DNA of 64,000 bases, from NCBI RefSeq assembly GCF_014652915.1, contig NZ_BMZS01000001.1:623777-687776 (forward strand), given 5' to 3'. Below the pieces are notes generated by a model. The model was not told where the DNA came from, searched no databases, and was given only the letters and a program-made list of their open reading frames with translations. Position numbers and translations under genes: made by a program. Below are positions 18,032-26,679 of the stretch, piece by piece (within the stretch, counting starts at the first letter, position 1; every line of letters begins with the position of its first letter). Origin of the DNA: Thalassobaculum fulvum (GTDB lineage: Bacteria; Pseudomonadota; Alphaproteobacteria; Thalassobaculales; Thalassobaculaceae).

Positions 18032-18958
18032 TCATGACACTCTCCGCCTCGGCAGGATCAGGTCGCGGGCCGCCAGCACCGCGCCGCCGACGATCAGCAG
18101 GCAGGCCCCGACCACCACCGCGGTCAGCGGTGCGGTCCCGGCGGCGATCAGCACCAGGGTCGACAGCAGCGGGGCCGCGTAGGCGGCGGCGCCGAGCACC
18201 TGGATGTCGCCGCGCTTCATGCCGATGTCCCAGGTGAAGAACGCGCCGCCGACCGGGCCGAGGCCGAGCGCCAGCACCGCCAGCCATTCGACCGTGTCCT
18301 GCGGCCATACCGTGGTCTCGAATGCCAAGTGGCACGGCACGGCCAGCAGGGCGGTGGCGCCGCAGAACCCGCCGACCGCGTCGGTCGGCACCTTGCCGAG
18401 CCGGCGCGAGGCGACCGAGTAGCTCGACCAGATCAGCGCGCAGGCCATCGCCGCCCCGTAGCCGAGGCCGTAGCGCGGATCGAAGGCGAGGCTCTGGCCC
18501 TTTGTGACCAGCAGGCCGGCACCGGCGAGCCCGAGCACCGCCCCGGCCAGATGGAACCAGCGCAGCCGCTCGCCCGGCAGCAGGGCCGAGAACACCACGA
18601 TCAGCAGCGGCCACAGATAGGCGATCAGGCTGGCGTCGACCGCCGGCGCGTTGCGCAGCGCCAGGAAGTAGAAGAAGTGGTAGCCGAACAGCCCGCCGAC
18701 CCCGGTCGCCCAGACCGTCCAGGGCTGGCGCAGGTGGCTGTGCGGACCGGTGCCGCGGGCCAGCGAGGCGGCGACGCCGATGACGGTCGCGATCGCGAAG
18801 GTCATGGCGAGCAGCTGGAACGGCGGCACCGCGCCGGACTGGGTCGTGAGCAGGGCCAGCAGCGCCCACATCAGCACGGCGGTGAAGCCGATCAGGGTGG
18901 CGCGCCGGCGGGCGGTGGACGTATGCGCCGAAGAGTCGTTCAGGGCGGTTGCGGTCAT
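18032..18958 (-). CDS. EamA/DMT superfamily permease (YddG-like)
   Basis: A membrane protein of 308 residues with about ten hydrophobic segments in two EamA repeats. Landmarks are FTAVLMWALLALLT, VGGLFGYHFFYFLALRNAPA, LIAYLWPLLIVVFSALL and GPVGGAFFTWDIGMKRGD. The pattern resembles the YddG aromatic amino acid exporter subgroup. The start at 18958 is preceded by GGGAG at an ideal distance; the upstream in-frame extension is rejected because it crosses a structured leader. The leader (18965-19061) suggests control of initiation. Substrate uncertain. Confidence 0.85.
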   Translation of the reverse strand: MTATALNDSSAHTSTARRRATLIGFTAVLMWALLALLTTQSGAVPPFQLLAMTFAIATVIGVAASLARGTGPHSHLRQPWTVWATGVGGLFGYHFFYFLALRNAPAVDASLIAYLWPLLIVVFSALLPGERLRWFHLAGAVLGLAGAGLLVTKGQSLAFDPRYGLGYGAAMACALIWSSYSVASRRLGKVPTDAVGGFCGATALLAVPCHLAFETTVWPQDTVEWLAVLALGLGPVGGAFFTWDIGMKRGDIQVLGAAAYAAPLLSTLVLIAAGTAPLTAVVVGACLLIVGGAVLAARDLILPRRRVS

Positions 18959-18964
18959 CGCGAA

Positions 18965-19061
18965 GGCTCCCGAGGGGACCGCCCACGACCTCTCGGTCCG
19001 ACGGGCGGTCGGCGGACAGAGATCGGTTGGGAGCCTCCGGACCCGCGCGGGAACCCCGCGC
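18965..19061 (-). promoter_or_regulatory. Structured 5' leader of the DMT exporter gene (possible riboswitch)
   Basis: Read as minus-strand RNA. One hairpin has 7-bp arms at 19045-19051 and 19055-19061. A long two-part stem pairs 18977-18984 with 19003-19010 and 18987-18990 with 18995-18998, capped by a GAGA (GNRA) tetraloop. The ribosome site GGGAGCC (18965-18971) is the exact complement of a leader segment at 19029-19035, so an alternative fold could hide it. The order GGGUUCC, CCGAGAGG, CGGGAG recalls blocks of the ykkC family. The ACGG and AUAAAA parts are not seen, so that link is weak. Confidence 0.5.
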
Positions 19062-19259
19062 ACCGACTGACGGCCTGCGGCGGCGCGGAGGACTCGGGCG
19101 CGGCGCGGATTGCGTGTAGCGCGGGACGGCGGGCGGGGCAAGTGGGCGGGCGGGGCAAGTGGGTGGCTCGGTCGCAAGTGGCGTGTTACACGCCGGAATG
19201 CTTCGGCTTGCGTGGTTATCATGCTGGCGGGCGACTAGTACCAACATGGATTTGGTGAT

Positions 19260-19523
19260 TTGGAGTTCGTCGAATCTTTGATTGTTGCCGGAATGCTTGC
19301 GTCCGCGGCGGTGTCGTTGATGGTTGGAGTTCGACCGCTAGCACGGGATCGTTCAGCCAAAACGGCGATATGGAAAAGGTCGATTGCTGCGACCGTGTTC
19401 TTCTGGGTGACATATGCCGTCGCGTTTTCGGACAATCTGCGGATGGCGCTGGTCATACTCGGAATTGTCGGGGTTATGTCGATCGTCTGGATCTTGGAAT
19501 ACTGGTGGCAATTCAGGGACTGA
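19260..19523 (+). CDS. Small two-helix membrane protein, unknown
   Basis: A predicted protein of 87 residues starting with TTG. Hydrophobic helices lie near residues 7-23 (LIVAGMLASAAVSLMVG) and 43-80 (in two parts: AATVFFWVTYAVAF and MALVILGIVGVMSIVWIL), with basic residues between (RDRSAKTAIWKR). Not recognised. Base composition is visibly less G+C-rich than the flanking genes, and the ribosome site is poor, so it may be acquired or decaying. The stop lies 6 bp from the convergent modC end. The translation start is uncertain. Confidence 0.55.
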   Translation: MEFVESLIVAGMLASAAVSLMVGVRPLARDRSAKTAIWKRSIAATVFFWVTYAVAFSDNLRMALVILGIVGVMSIVWILEYWWQFRD

Positions 19524-19529
19524 TGCCCC

Positions 19530-20672
19530 TCACCCTTCCCGCGGCGCCCGGGTGATCAGGTTGCGGCGCTCGAAGGTGATCGACTTGATCAGCGCGTAGA
19601 CCGGCTTGCCGACCTCGAGGCCGAGCTCGGCGACCGAGGCGCGGGTGACGCGCGAGCGGATGCGGGCACCGCCGATGTCGACCAGGGTCTCGGCGAACGC
19701 GGTGTCCGGCTCCTCGACGATCTCGGCCACGGTTCCCGAGAGGATGTTGCGGATGCTGATGCCGGTCGGCCGCTCGGTGGCGAGCGAGACGTCGCGGGCC
19801 CGGATGCGCAGGCGGATGTCGCTGCCGGGCGCGGCGTCGGTCATCGGCATCACCAGTTCCTGGCCGGCGTGCTCCAGGTGGGTCAGGTAGAATTCGGCGT
19901 CGTGCCGGACCACGCGCACGGTCAGCACCACGCCGGCCTCGAACCGGCCCATCGCCGGGTGCAGGTCGAGGCGCTCCAGGATCGCCGCCACCGGGCCCTC
20001 GGTCACCACCCGGCCCCTGGCCAGCACGACGATGCGGTCGGCCAGCCGCGCGACCTCGGAGATGTCGTGGCTGACGTAGATGATCGGGATCGCCAGGCTG
20101 TCGTGCAGGGCCTCCAGGTAGGGCAGGATCTCGTCCTTGGTCGAGCGGTCGAGGGCCGACAGCGGCTCGTCCATCAGCAGCAGCCGCGGTCGCGACAGCA
20201 GGGCCCGGCCGACCGCCACGCGTTGGCGCTCGCCGCCCGACAGCGCCGCCGGCGCCCGGTCCAGCAGCGCCCCGATGCCGAGCAGCTCGACCACCTGGCC
20301 GAAGTCGAGCGCCGCCCCGCCGTCGCCGTCGCGGGCCCGGCGAGCGCCGTAGGTCAGGTTGCGGCGGACCGACAGGTGGTCGAACAGGCTGGCTTCCTGG
20401 AACACGTAGCCGACCGGCCGTCGATGCGGCTGCAGGAACACCCCGCGGCCGCAGTCCTGCCAGGTCTCGGCGCCGAGCGCGAGCCGGCCCGGCAGCCGCT
20501 GCAGCCCGGCCATGCAGCGCAGGATCGTGGTCTTGCCGCAGCCGGACGGGCCGAACAGCGCGGTGATGCCGCGCATCGGCACCTGGAATCCGACGTCGAG
20601 CTGGAACTGACCGAGCCGGCCGGTGAAGGCGGCGTCGATGGTGGCGCCGTCGGGTGCGTCGGGCGGGGTCAT
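19530..20672 (-). CDS. modC: Molybdate ABC transporter ATP-binding protein ModC
   Basis: The ATPase of the molybdate importer, 380 residues. Walker A is FGPSGCGKTTIL, the signature is LSGGERQRVAVGRALL, Walker B is LLLMDEPLSALD, and the switch His is in YVSHDISE. The C-terminal ~90 residues form a Mop/TOBE-type oxyanion domain (RNILSGTVAEIVEE, VDIGGARIRSRVTR), typical of ModC. It is the third gene of modABC, separated from modB by a repeat element of about 120 bp, which may attenuate its expression. Confidence 0.95.
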   Translation of the reverse strand: MTPPDAPDGATIDAAFTGRLGQFQLDVGFQVPMRGITALFGPSGCGKTTILRCMAGLQRLPGRLALGAETWQDCGRGVFLQPHRRPVGYVFQEASLFDHLSVRRNLTYGARRARDGDGGAALDFGQVVELLGIGALLDRAPAALSGGERQRVAVGRALLSRPRLLLMDEPLSALDRSTKDEILPYLEALHDSLAIPIIYVSHDISEVARLADRIVVLARGRVVTEGPVAAILERLDLHPAMGRFEAGVVLTVRVVRHDAEFYLTHLEHAGQELVMPMTDAAPGSDIRLRIRARDVSLATERPTGISIRNILSGTVAEIVEEPDTAFAETLVDIGGARIRSRVTRASVAELGLEVGKPVYALIKSITFERRNLITRAPREG

Positions 20673-20690
20673 CGCAGCCCGTCGCTCCGT

Positions 20691-20813
20691 GGGTCCCGGA
20701 TCGCGCGCGGCGCGTCCGGGATGACGACAGGGGTGGGGACCGCGGCGGGCGCACCTCTCTTCAGGACGTCATCCCGGACGGACGCGCGACGGCGCGGCCG
20801 AGCCGGGACCCAC
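20691..20813. repeat. REP/BIME-like element, copy 3, inside the mod operon
   Basis: Inverted units GGGTCCCGG to CCGGGATGACG (20691-20726) and CGTCATCCCGG to CCGGGACCCAC (20767-20813). It fills nearly the whole gap between modB and modC, which are on the same strand, so transcripts of the operon contain the folded element. Confidence 0.82.
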
Positions 20814-20850
20814 CCGCCGCTTCGACGGATGCCGCAGGGGCACGTCCCGC

Positions 20851-21534
20851 TCACGGCCGCGGCCGCCCGATGCGCTTCTCGAGCAGCATCATCGCTAGGA
20901 TCACGGTGAACGCGAACACCAGCATGCCGGCGGCCAGGACGTGCGCCTGGGTCCATTGCAGGGTCTCGACGTAGTCGTAGATCGCCACCGACAGCACCTT
21001 GGTCTCGCCCGGGATGTTGCCGCCGATCATCAGCACCACGCCGAACTCGCCGACGGTGTGGGCGAAGCCGAGCACCGCGCCGGTCACGAAGCCGGGCCGG
21101 GCCAGCGGCACCGCCACCGTCCAGAACGCATCCCAGGGCGAGGCCCGCAGGGTGGCGGCGACCTCCAGCGGGCGGTCGCCGACGGCGGCGAAGGCGTTGC
21201 GGATCGGTTGCACCACGAACGGCATGGAGTACAGGACCGAGCCGATCACCAGCCCCTCGAAGGTGAAGGCCAGCGAGCGGCCGCCGAACAGCGGGGCGAT
21301 CCAGCCGCCCGGCCCGTCCGGCCCCAGCATCAGCAGCAGGTAGAAGCCGAGCACGGTCGGCGGCAAGACCAGCGGCAACGCCACCACGGCCGCCACCGCC
21401 TCCTTCCAGGGCGCCCGCGAGCGGGCCAGCCACCAGGCGATCGGGGTGCCGACCGCCAGCAGCACCACGGTGGTGACGCCCGCGAGCTCGAGGGTCAGCC
21501 GTACCGGCGGCCAGATTTCCGCGAGGTCGATCAT
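20851..21534 (-). CDS. modB: Molybdate ABC transporter permease ModB
   Basis: An inner-membrane permease of 227 residues with about five transmembrane segments. The permease EAA-type loop is [25 protein letters not shown], the contact site for ModC. Other landmarks are [19 protein letters not shown] and [23 protein letters not shown], characteristic of ModB. The ATG at 21534 gives the usual family length. It follows modA by 50 bp and precedes repeat copy 3. Confidence 0.95.
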   Translation of the reverse strand: MIDLAEIWPPVRLTLELAGVTTVVLLAVGTPIAWWLARSRAPWKEAVAAVVALPLVLPPTVLGFYLLLMLGPDGPGGWIAPLFGGRSLAFTFEGLVIGSVLYSMPFVVQPIRNAFAAVGDRPLEVAATLRASPWDAFWTVAVPLARPGFVTGAVLGFAHTVGEFGVVLMIGGNIPGETKVLSVAIYDYVETLQWTQAHVLAAGMLVFAFTVILAMMLLEKRIGRPRP

Positions 21535-21584
21535 GGCGTCGGGCCGAAGCCAATCCCCCTGAAATGCAGTCTCACGCCCTGAGG

Positions 21585-22364
21585 TCAGTCGGCGGCACCG
21601 TAACCGTATTTCTCCTTCACCGCACGCGCCTCGGGGCCCTGCAGGAAGCGCAGGAACCCGGCCGCCGCCGGGTTGTCGCGGCCGGCGTTCAGCAGCACCG
21701 CGTCCTGGGCGATCGGGGCGTACAGCCTGAACGGGACGACCCAGCGCGAGCCGCGGTGGTGGCCGATCACCTGCGACAGCGCGACGAAGCCGAGATCGGC
21801 GCTGCCGCTGTCCACGAACTGGTAGGTCTGGGCGATGCTGTTGCCCCGCACCAGCCGGGACTCCAGGGCGCCGTAAACGCCGAGCGCCTGCATTGCCTCG
21901 ACGGCGGCGGCGCCGTACGGCGCGGTCGCCGGGTTGGCGATCGCCAGCTTGCCCGACCCGCCCTGGCGCAGCGCCGTCTCGCCGGTGACCCGGCCGGGGT
22001 CGCGGCTGTACAGCACGATCCGGCCGGTCGCGTAGGTGACCAGCGAATCCGGTTCGGCCAGGCCTTCCTCGACCGCCCGGCGCGGCCGCTCGCGGTCGGC
22101 GGCCAGAAACACCTCGAACGGGGCGCCCTGGTCGATCTGGGTGTAGAGCTGTCCGGTCGAGCCGAAGCTGAGAACCGCCCTGTCGCCGGACGCGGCCTCG
22201 TACAGGGCGGCAATCTCCTTGGCCGCCGCCGTGAAGTTCGCCGCCACCGCCACATGCACCTCGCCGGCCCGCGCCGCGGCCGGGACGAGCAGCACCGCGG
22301 CCGCCAGAACGAACAGGGCGGCGGTTCTGCGCCACCGGCGGGAGCACGGGGTGATGCGGGGCAT
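21585..22364 (-). CDS. modA: Molybdate-binding periplasmic protein ModA
   Basis: The substrate-binding protein of the molybdate importer, 259 residues from the ATG at 22364. An Arg-rich n-region (RRWRR) and a hydrophobic core ending AAARAGE form a signal peptide of about 33 residues. The mature start [17 protein letters not shown] and the motifs [37 protein letters not shown] and [12 protein letters not shown] are typical of ModA. GGAG precedes the ATG. A ModE-like palindrome begins 12 bp upstream of the start codon. A TTG codon four residues earlier is a less likely start. Confidence 0.95.
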   Translation of the reverse strand: MPRITPCSRRWRRTAALFVLAAAVLLVPAAARAGEVHVAVAANFTAAAKEIAALYEAASGDRAVLSFGSTGQLYTQIDQGAPFEVFLAADRERPRRAVEEGLAEPDSLVTYATGRIVLYSRDPGRVTGETALRQGGSGKLAIANPATAPYGAAAVEAMQALGVYGALESRLVRGNSIAQTYQFVDSGSADLGFVALSQVIGHHRGSRWVVPFRLYAPIAQDAVLLNAGRDNPAAAGFLRFLQGPEARAVKEKYGYGAAD

Positions 22365-22375
22365 CGGACGCTCCA

Positions 22376-22403
22376 AGCGTTATCCATGGTCGAATATAAC
22401 GCT
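22376..22403. promoter_or_regulatory. ModE-like operator 1 at the modA promoter
   Basis: Perfect 8-bp inverted arms AGCGTTAT (22376-22383) and ATAACGCT (22396-22403) with a 12-base spacer. The arms resemble half-sites of the molybdate-responsive repressor ModE. The position, 12 bp before the modA ATG, is suited to repression when molybdate is plentiful. No modE gene is present in the window. Confidence 0.72.
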
Positions 22404-22432
22404 ATCGTCGCCGATCGGCGCGGCGGCCCGCA

Positions 22433-22460
22433 AGCGCTATCTCTTCCGGTGCATAACGCT
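22433..22460. promoter_or_regulatory. ModE-like operator 2 upstream of modA
   Basis: Arms AGCGCTAT (22433-22440) and ATAACGCT (22453-22460), one mismatch from site 1 and with the identical 12-base spacer. The two sites are 57 bp apart centre to centre, so cooperative binding by a ModE-type dimer pair is plausible. It lies between modA and the end of the PAS gene. Confidence 0.65.
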
Positions 22461-22482
22461 GGTCCGGCAGCTCCGGGCGCCG

Positions 22483-23043
22483 TCAGTCGTCCGGCAGCAG
22501 CCCTTCGTTCCGGAAGCTCGCGCCCGGCGGCGCCGATTGCGCGACCGACCCGAAGTAGAGCACGCCGATGGTCAGGTCGGCAGCGGCGCCGTCGCGCGAC
22601 AGCGGGCAGTGGACGCTGTCGTAGGTGCGCCAGGTCTTGTCGGCCACCCAGACCACATGGCCGGACCGGAACACCGGGCGGCCGTCGATCACCGGCTGGC
22701 GGAACGTCTCCTCGATCCGGCGGCGGGCGTCGCCCTCGCCGTACTCGCACTCGGAGACCAGCCGGCCGCTGTAGTCGCGGTCCAGGAACTGGGTGATGGT
22801 GGTTCCGATCATCCGGTAGCGGAAATCGCGGCCGCCGTCGATCACGTCCATGATCAGGACATGGCCGAACCACGGCGCGAGCTCCTCGAACGGAAAGTCC
22901 TCGCGGAGCGGCAGCGGCCGGCTGCCGCGCTTCGCCTCCCACAACCCGGCGAACCGGCGCACCAGGGGGTGGCGGCTGTCGGGCACGATATCGTTGACCG
23001 GCGGCTCCGAGGCCATCAGCGGCTGGCGGATGATCGCCTCCAT
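22483..23043 (-). CDS. PAS-fold (PAS_5-like) sensor protein
   Basis: A soluble protein of 186 residues from the ATG at 23043; a GTG at 23094 would add 17 residues. The PAS_5-type pattern is visible: RHPLVRRFAGLWEAKRGSRPLPLREDF, WFGHVLIMDVIDGGRDFRYRMIGT, SGRLVSECEYGE and a closing PLSRDGAAADLTIGVLYFGSV. No output domain is attached. Such stand-alone alphaproteobacterial PAS proteins have no settled function. A second member is encoded at 48048-48605. It is downstream of nrdJ on the same strand. Confidence 0.8.
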   Translation of the reverse strand: MEAIIRQPLMASEPPVNDIVPDSRHPLVRRFAGLWEAKRGSRPLPLREDFPFEELAPWFGHVLIMDVIDGGRDFRYRMIGTTITQFLDRDYSGRLVSECEYGEGDARRRIEETFRQPVIDGRPVFRSGHVVWVADKTWRTYDSVHCPLSRDGAAADLTIGVLYFGSVAQSAPPGASFRNEGLLPDD

Positions 23044-23164
23044 CTCTCCGACACGGCCAACACGCGACCCGGCGGCCGGGCCGTCGTCGGCCACCTTGCG
23101 GGCAATTTCGTCGATCGGCGGTTAAAGCCCGGTTAGCGCGACGCGACGGTGGCGCGGTCGGGCC

Positions 23165-26100
23165 TCAGCCGCACTTCGAATAGCCGCAGGCGGTGCAGAC
23201 TGCGCAGCCTTCCTGGTGCACCAGGGCGACCGACCCGCAGCTCGGGCACTGGCCGGGCGCCGGGCCGAGATTGACCACCTCGCGGGTCGCGACCGGGGCC
23301 TTGTCGCCGGCCACGCCCTCGCGCCGCTTGAGGAAGCCGATCTGGATCATGTGGGTCTCGATGACCTCGCCGATCGCCGCCAGCAGCGAGGGCACGTACT
23401 TGCCCTTCAGCCACTGGCCGCCGCGCGGGTCGAACACCGCCTTCAGCTCGTCGACCACGAACGACACGTCGCCGCCGCGCCGGAACACCGCGCTGATCAT
23501 CCGGGTCAGCGCCACGGTCCAGGCGAAGTGCTCCATGTTCTTGGAGTTGATGAACACCTCGAACGGCCGGCGCCGGCCGTCCTGGACGATGTCGTTCACG
23601 GTGATGTAGATCGCGTGGTCGCTGTCGGCCCACTTGATCTTGTAGGTCTCGCCCGGCAGCGCGGCCGGCCGGTCGAGCGGCTGGGTGAGGTGCACCACGG
23701 CCCGGCCGTCGGCCAGGATCGCGGCGGTCCCGACGGCGCCGTCCGCGGGGGGCTCGGCGGCCGGCACGGCCTGCTCCGGCTCCTCGCGCCGGGTCGCGAG
23801 CACCGCCCCGGTCACGTCGTTCGGCCGGTAGGTGGTGCAGCCCTTGCAGCCGGACTGGTAGGCCAGCCGGTAGACGTCCTTGAACGCCTCGAAGGGGATG
23901 TCCTCGGGGCAGTTGATGGTCTTCGAGATCGAGCTGTCGATGTATTTCTGGACCGCCGCCTGCATCACCACGTGGTCGCCCGGCGTCAGGCTCTGGGCGT
24001 TGACGAAAGCCTCGGTCAGCGGGGCGTCCGGGCCCTTCAGCTCGCGGTACAGGCGGTAGGCGAGGTCGCTCACCTCCTCGGTCCGGCGCGAGCCGTCCGG
24101 CATCAGCACGGTGCGGTCGTAGGTGAAGCTGAACACAGGCTCCAGCCCGGAGGAGACGTTGTCGGCGAACAGCGAGATCGTGCCGGTCGGGGCGATCGAG
24201 GTGACCAGGGCGTTGCGGATGCCGTGCTCGGCGATGCCGGCGCGCAGGTCGTCGTCGAGCTCGCCGACCGTCTCGCCGGCCAGGTACGGTTCGGCCTCGA
24301 ACAGCGGGAACGCGCCCTTCTCGCGCGCCAGGTCGATCGACGCGCGGTAGGCATGGCGCCGCAGCAGCGCCATCCAGCGCTCGGTCGCCGCCACCGCCTC
24401 CGGCGAGCCGTAGCGCAGGCCGCAGAAGATCAGCGCGTCGGCCAGGCCGGTGACGCCGAGGCCGATGCGCCGCTTGGCCTTGGCCTCCCGGGCCTGGACG
24501 GCCAGCGGGAAGCGCGACACGTCGACCACGTTGTCCATCATGCGGACCGCGACCGGCACCACCTCGGCCAGCGCCGCCTCGTCGAGCGCGGCGTCCGGCT
24601 CGAACGGGTGCTTCACCAGGGTCGCCAGATTGATCGAGCCGAGCAGGCAGGCGCCGTAGGGCGGCAGCGGCTGCTCGCCACAGTTGTGGACCGCCAGGCC
24701 GTTGGCGTCGAACGCGTTCGGACCCGGCACCGTGACGTCGTATACGGTTTCCTCGCCGTCTGGCTTGACCGCCGCGACCCGGACCACGAAGCGCTCCCTG
24801 TTCACGGCGCGCCGGTAGGCGCCGAGCCGTGCGGCGAGTGCAGCGGCCTTCTCGCTGTCCGCGAAGCCGATACGCTCGGCAAAGCGCATGACGTTGCTGC
24901 CGGTGACGATCAGCTCGTGCTGCGCCCGGTGCTTGTAGTCCGCCGACCCCCCGCGACCGTCCGGCATTGCACGGCTGCCGGCCGTGCGCCGGAACGCGTA
25001 GATGCGGCCGACGATGCCGAGCCGCATCAGCATCCGTTGCGCTGCCCGGAGGTCCTCGAGAGAGGATTGCGCGAGCCGGACACTGACGCCCTTGGTCTGA
25101 TCGCCCTGCACGCTGCCGTCGGCGTCGAACAGGCCGCGCAGGAATCCGCGGTGGAAGTCCGAGGAGCTGCGCTCCACCGGCGGCGCGACGGCCTTGGCGC
25201 CGGGCCTCATTCCGAAACGCTCGGCAACTCGCTTGAGGGCTGCGGTCGACAGCCGTCGCTCGCCGCGATCGGCAACCGGCATCCAGCCGGCGAAATCATT
25301 GCGGTGCCCCAGGCCGCGGACCGCCCTCTCTGCCTCGACCATGATCGCCAGCACGCCGGGGCGCTCGACGGTACCGTTGACGACCGCCCGGCCGGGCCAC
25401 GCGCAAAGCACCGCCTTGTCGCTCTTCAGCGTCCCGTCGCCGAGCAGCAACCCGAGCAGGTAGCCTTCGTCGAAGGTTCCGGCCCCGCTCCACGCGACCG
25501 CGTCGCCGTGGTCGTGCACCAGGATCTCGTCGCCCTCGCACAGGTCGCCGGCTGCCGTCCACTCGCTCTCGATCCGCCAGCGGGTCCGAACGGCAACTCG
25601 CCGGACCCGGTGATCGGCGGTCAGCCGCAACGACGGCCCCTCGACGGTGTCGAGGCGGAAGACCGGCTTCGTCCCGGTCGCGAAGAAGCCCTGCGGCCCG
25701 CTCCTGTGCGGCTTGCCGTCGACCAGGGCGGTAAACGGCCGCCCGATCAGGTCCCGAACCAGCGCAGGTCCATCGGCCGTGTGCACCCAGGTGTCGGCGG
25801 TGACGCACGGGTTGGTGGCCGCGATGGTCTCGCAGTAGTGCAGGTTGTTGCGCCGGTTGATGCGGTCGATGAAGATCACGCCGGGCTCGGCCACGTCGTA
25901 GGTCGCGGCCATGATGCGGTCCCACAGCGCCCGCGCCTTCACGGTCCGGAACACCGTGCCCTCGAAGGCCAGGTCCCAGTCGGAATCGGCCTCGACCGCC
26001 GCCATGAACGGGTCGGTCACCAGGACCGACAGGTTGAACATCCGCAGCCGCGTCGGGTCGCGCTTGGCGTCGACGAACTCCTCGATGTCCGGGTGGTCGC

Positions 26101-26608
26101 AGCGCAGGGTCGCCATCATCGCGCCGCGCCGCGAGCCGGCGCTCATGATGGTGCGGCACATGGCGTCCCAGACGTCCATGAACGACAGCGGGCCGGAGGC
26201 GTCGGCGCCGACGCCCTTCACCGGCGCGCCGCGCGGCCGCACGGTCGAGAAGTCGTAGCCGATGCCGCCGCCCTGCTGCATGGTCAGGGCGGCCTCCTTC
26301 AGGGAGTCGAAGATCCCCTCCATGGAGTCGGGGATGGTGCCCATGACGAAGCAGTTGAACAGGGTCACCGAGCGGCCGGTGCCGGCGCCGGCGAGGATCC
26401 GGCCGGCCGGCAGGAACCGGTAGCCCTCCATCGCCTCGTAGAAGCGCGCGGCCCAGCGCTCGCGCTGCTCCGGTGCCTCGGCCTCGGCGAGCGCATCGGC
26501 GACCCGCCGCCAGGTGTCCTCCGGCGTCGCCTCGGCCGGCTGGCCGTCGACCCGCAGCCGGTACTTCATGTCCCAGATCTGTCGACTGATCGGCGCCGGA
26601 TCCTGCAT
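23165..26608 (-). CDS. nrdJ: Vitamin B12-dependent (class II) ribonucleotide reductase containing an intein
   Basis: A precursor of 1147 residues; 772 remain after removal of the intein. It reduces ribonucleotides using adenosylcobalamin. Extein landmarks are TLFNCFVMGTI (N-terminal redox Cys), QQGGGIGYDFS, SRRGAMMATL, the catalytic NPCGEQPLPPYG rebuilt by splicing, IAPTGTISL and SGCKGCTTYRPN. A Cys-rich tail holds CPSC, CTAC and a final CG, the likely zinc-ribbon or thiol relay. The ATG at 26608 follows a good sigma-70-type promoter. The only RNR gene in the window. A PduO adenosyltransferase gene for the cofactor is at 42035. Confidence 0.96.
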   Translation of the reverse strand: MQDPAPISRQIWDMKYRLRVDGQPAEATPEDTWRRVADALAEAEAPEQRERWAARFYEAMEGYRFLPAGRILAGAGTGRSVTLFNCFVMGTIPDSMEGIFDSLKEAALTMQQGGGIGYDFSTVRPRGAPVKGVGADASGPLSFMDVWDAMCRTIMSAGSRRGAMMATLRCDHPDIEEFVDAKRDPTRLRMFNLSVLVTDPFMAAVEADSDWDLAFEGTVFRTVKARALWDRIMAATYDVAEPGVIFIDRINRRNNLHYCETIAATNPCVTADTWVHTADGPALVRDLIGRPFTALVDGKPHRSGPQGFFATGTKPVFRLDTVEGPSLRLTADHRVRRVAVRTRWRIESEWTAAGDLCEGDEILVHDHGDAVAWSGAGTFDEGYLLGLLLGDGTLKSDKAVLCAWPGRAVVNGTVERPGVLAIMVEAERAVRGLGHRNDFAGWMPVADRGERRLSTAALKRVAERFGMRPGAKAVAPPVERSSSDFHRGFLRGLFDADGSVQGDQTKGVSVRLAQSSLEDLRAAQRMLMRLGIVGRIYAFRRTAGSRAMPDGRGGSADYKHRAQHELIVTGSNVMRFAERIGFADSEKAAALAARLGAYRRAVNRERFVVRVAAVKPDGEETVYDVTVPGPNAFDANGLAVHNCGEQPLPPYGACLLGSINLATLVKHPFEPDAALDEAALAEVVPVAVRMMDNVVDVSRFPLAVQAREAKAKRRIGLGVTGLADALIFCGLRYGSPEAVAATERWMALLRRHAYRASIDLAREKGAFPLFEAEPYLAGETVGELDDDLRAGIAEHGIRNALVTSIAPTGTISLFADNVSSGLEPVFSFTYDRTVLMPDGSRRTEEVSDLAYRLYRELKGPDAPLTEAFVNAQSLTPGDHVVMQAAVQKYIDSSISKTINCPEDIPFEAFKDVYRLAYQSGCKGCTTYRPNDVTGAVLATRREEPEQAVPAAEPPADGAVGTAAILADGRAVVHLTQPLDRPAALPGETYKIKWADSDHAIYITVNDIVQDGRRRPFEVFINSKNMEHFAWTVALTRMISAVFRRGGDVSFVVDELKAVFDPRGGQWLKGKYVPSLLAAIGEVIETHMIQIGFLKRREGVAGDKAPVATREVVNLGPAPGQCPSCGSVALVHQEGCAVCTACGYSKCG
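24683..25807 (-). other. In-frame intein with LAGLIDADG endonuclease, inside nrdJ
   Basis: Residues 268-642 of the NrdJ precursor (375 aa). It begins with Cys1 (block A CVTADTWV), has block B LRLTADHRVRR with the TxxH motif, two dodecapeptides of a LAGLIDADG homing endonuclease (YLLGLLLGDG and FLRGLFDADG), block F VYDVTVPGPN and block G ending HN, followed by Cys+1. All splicing residues are present, so it should be active. Both endonuclease Asp residues are also kept. It interrupts NP/CGE, so the +1 Cys is the thiyl-radical cysteine of the enzyme. Confidence 0.95.
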
Positions 26609-26639
26609 CTCACACCTTCGGGATCAGAGGCGGCCTTAT

Positions 26640-26668
26640 AAGATAGGTGCCCGCGACCGGGTGAGCAA
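26640..26668 (-). promoter_or_regulatory. Sigma-70-type promoter of nrdJ
   Basis: On the minus strand, TTGCTC (26663-26668), a 17-base spacer and TATCTT (26640-26645), about 31 bp upstream of the nrdJ ATG. It sits in the 71-bp gap between the YdcF gene and nrdJ, so nrdJ can be transcribed on its own. Confidence 0.6.
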
Positions 26669-26679
26669 TTTATTCGTTC

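Noticed and set aside
23216..26641. An 1141-codon open frame antisense to nrdJ
   Set aside because: It mirrors nrdJ and its intein; the translation has no recognisable motif and covers two unrelated domains alike.
26609..26679. A cobalamin riboswitch before the B12-dependent nrdJ
   Set aside because: The 71-bp gap is too short for the class and no B12-box is seen; a plain promoter explains it.
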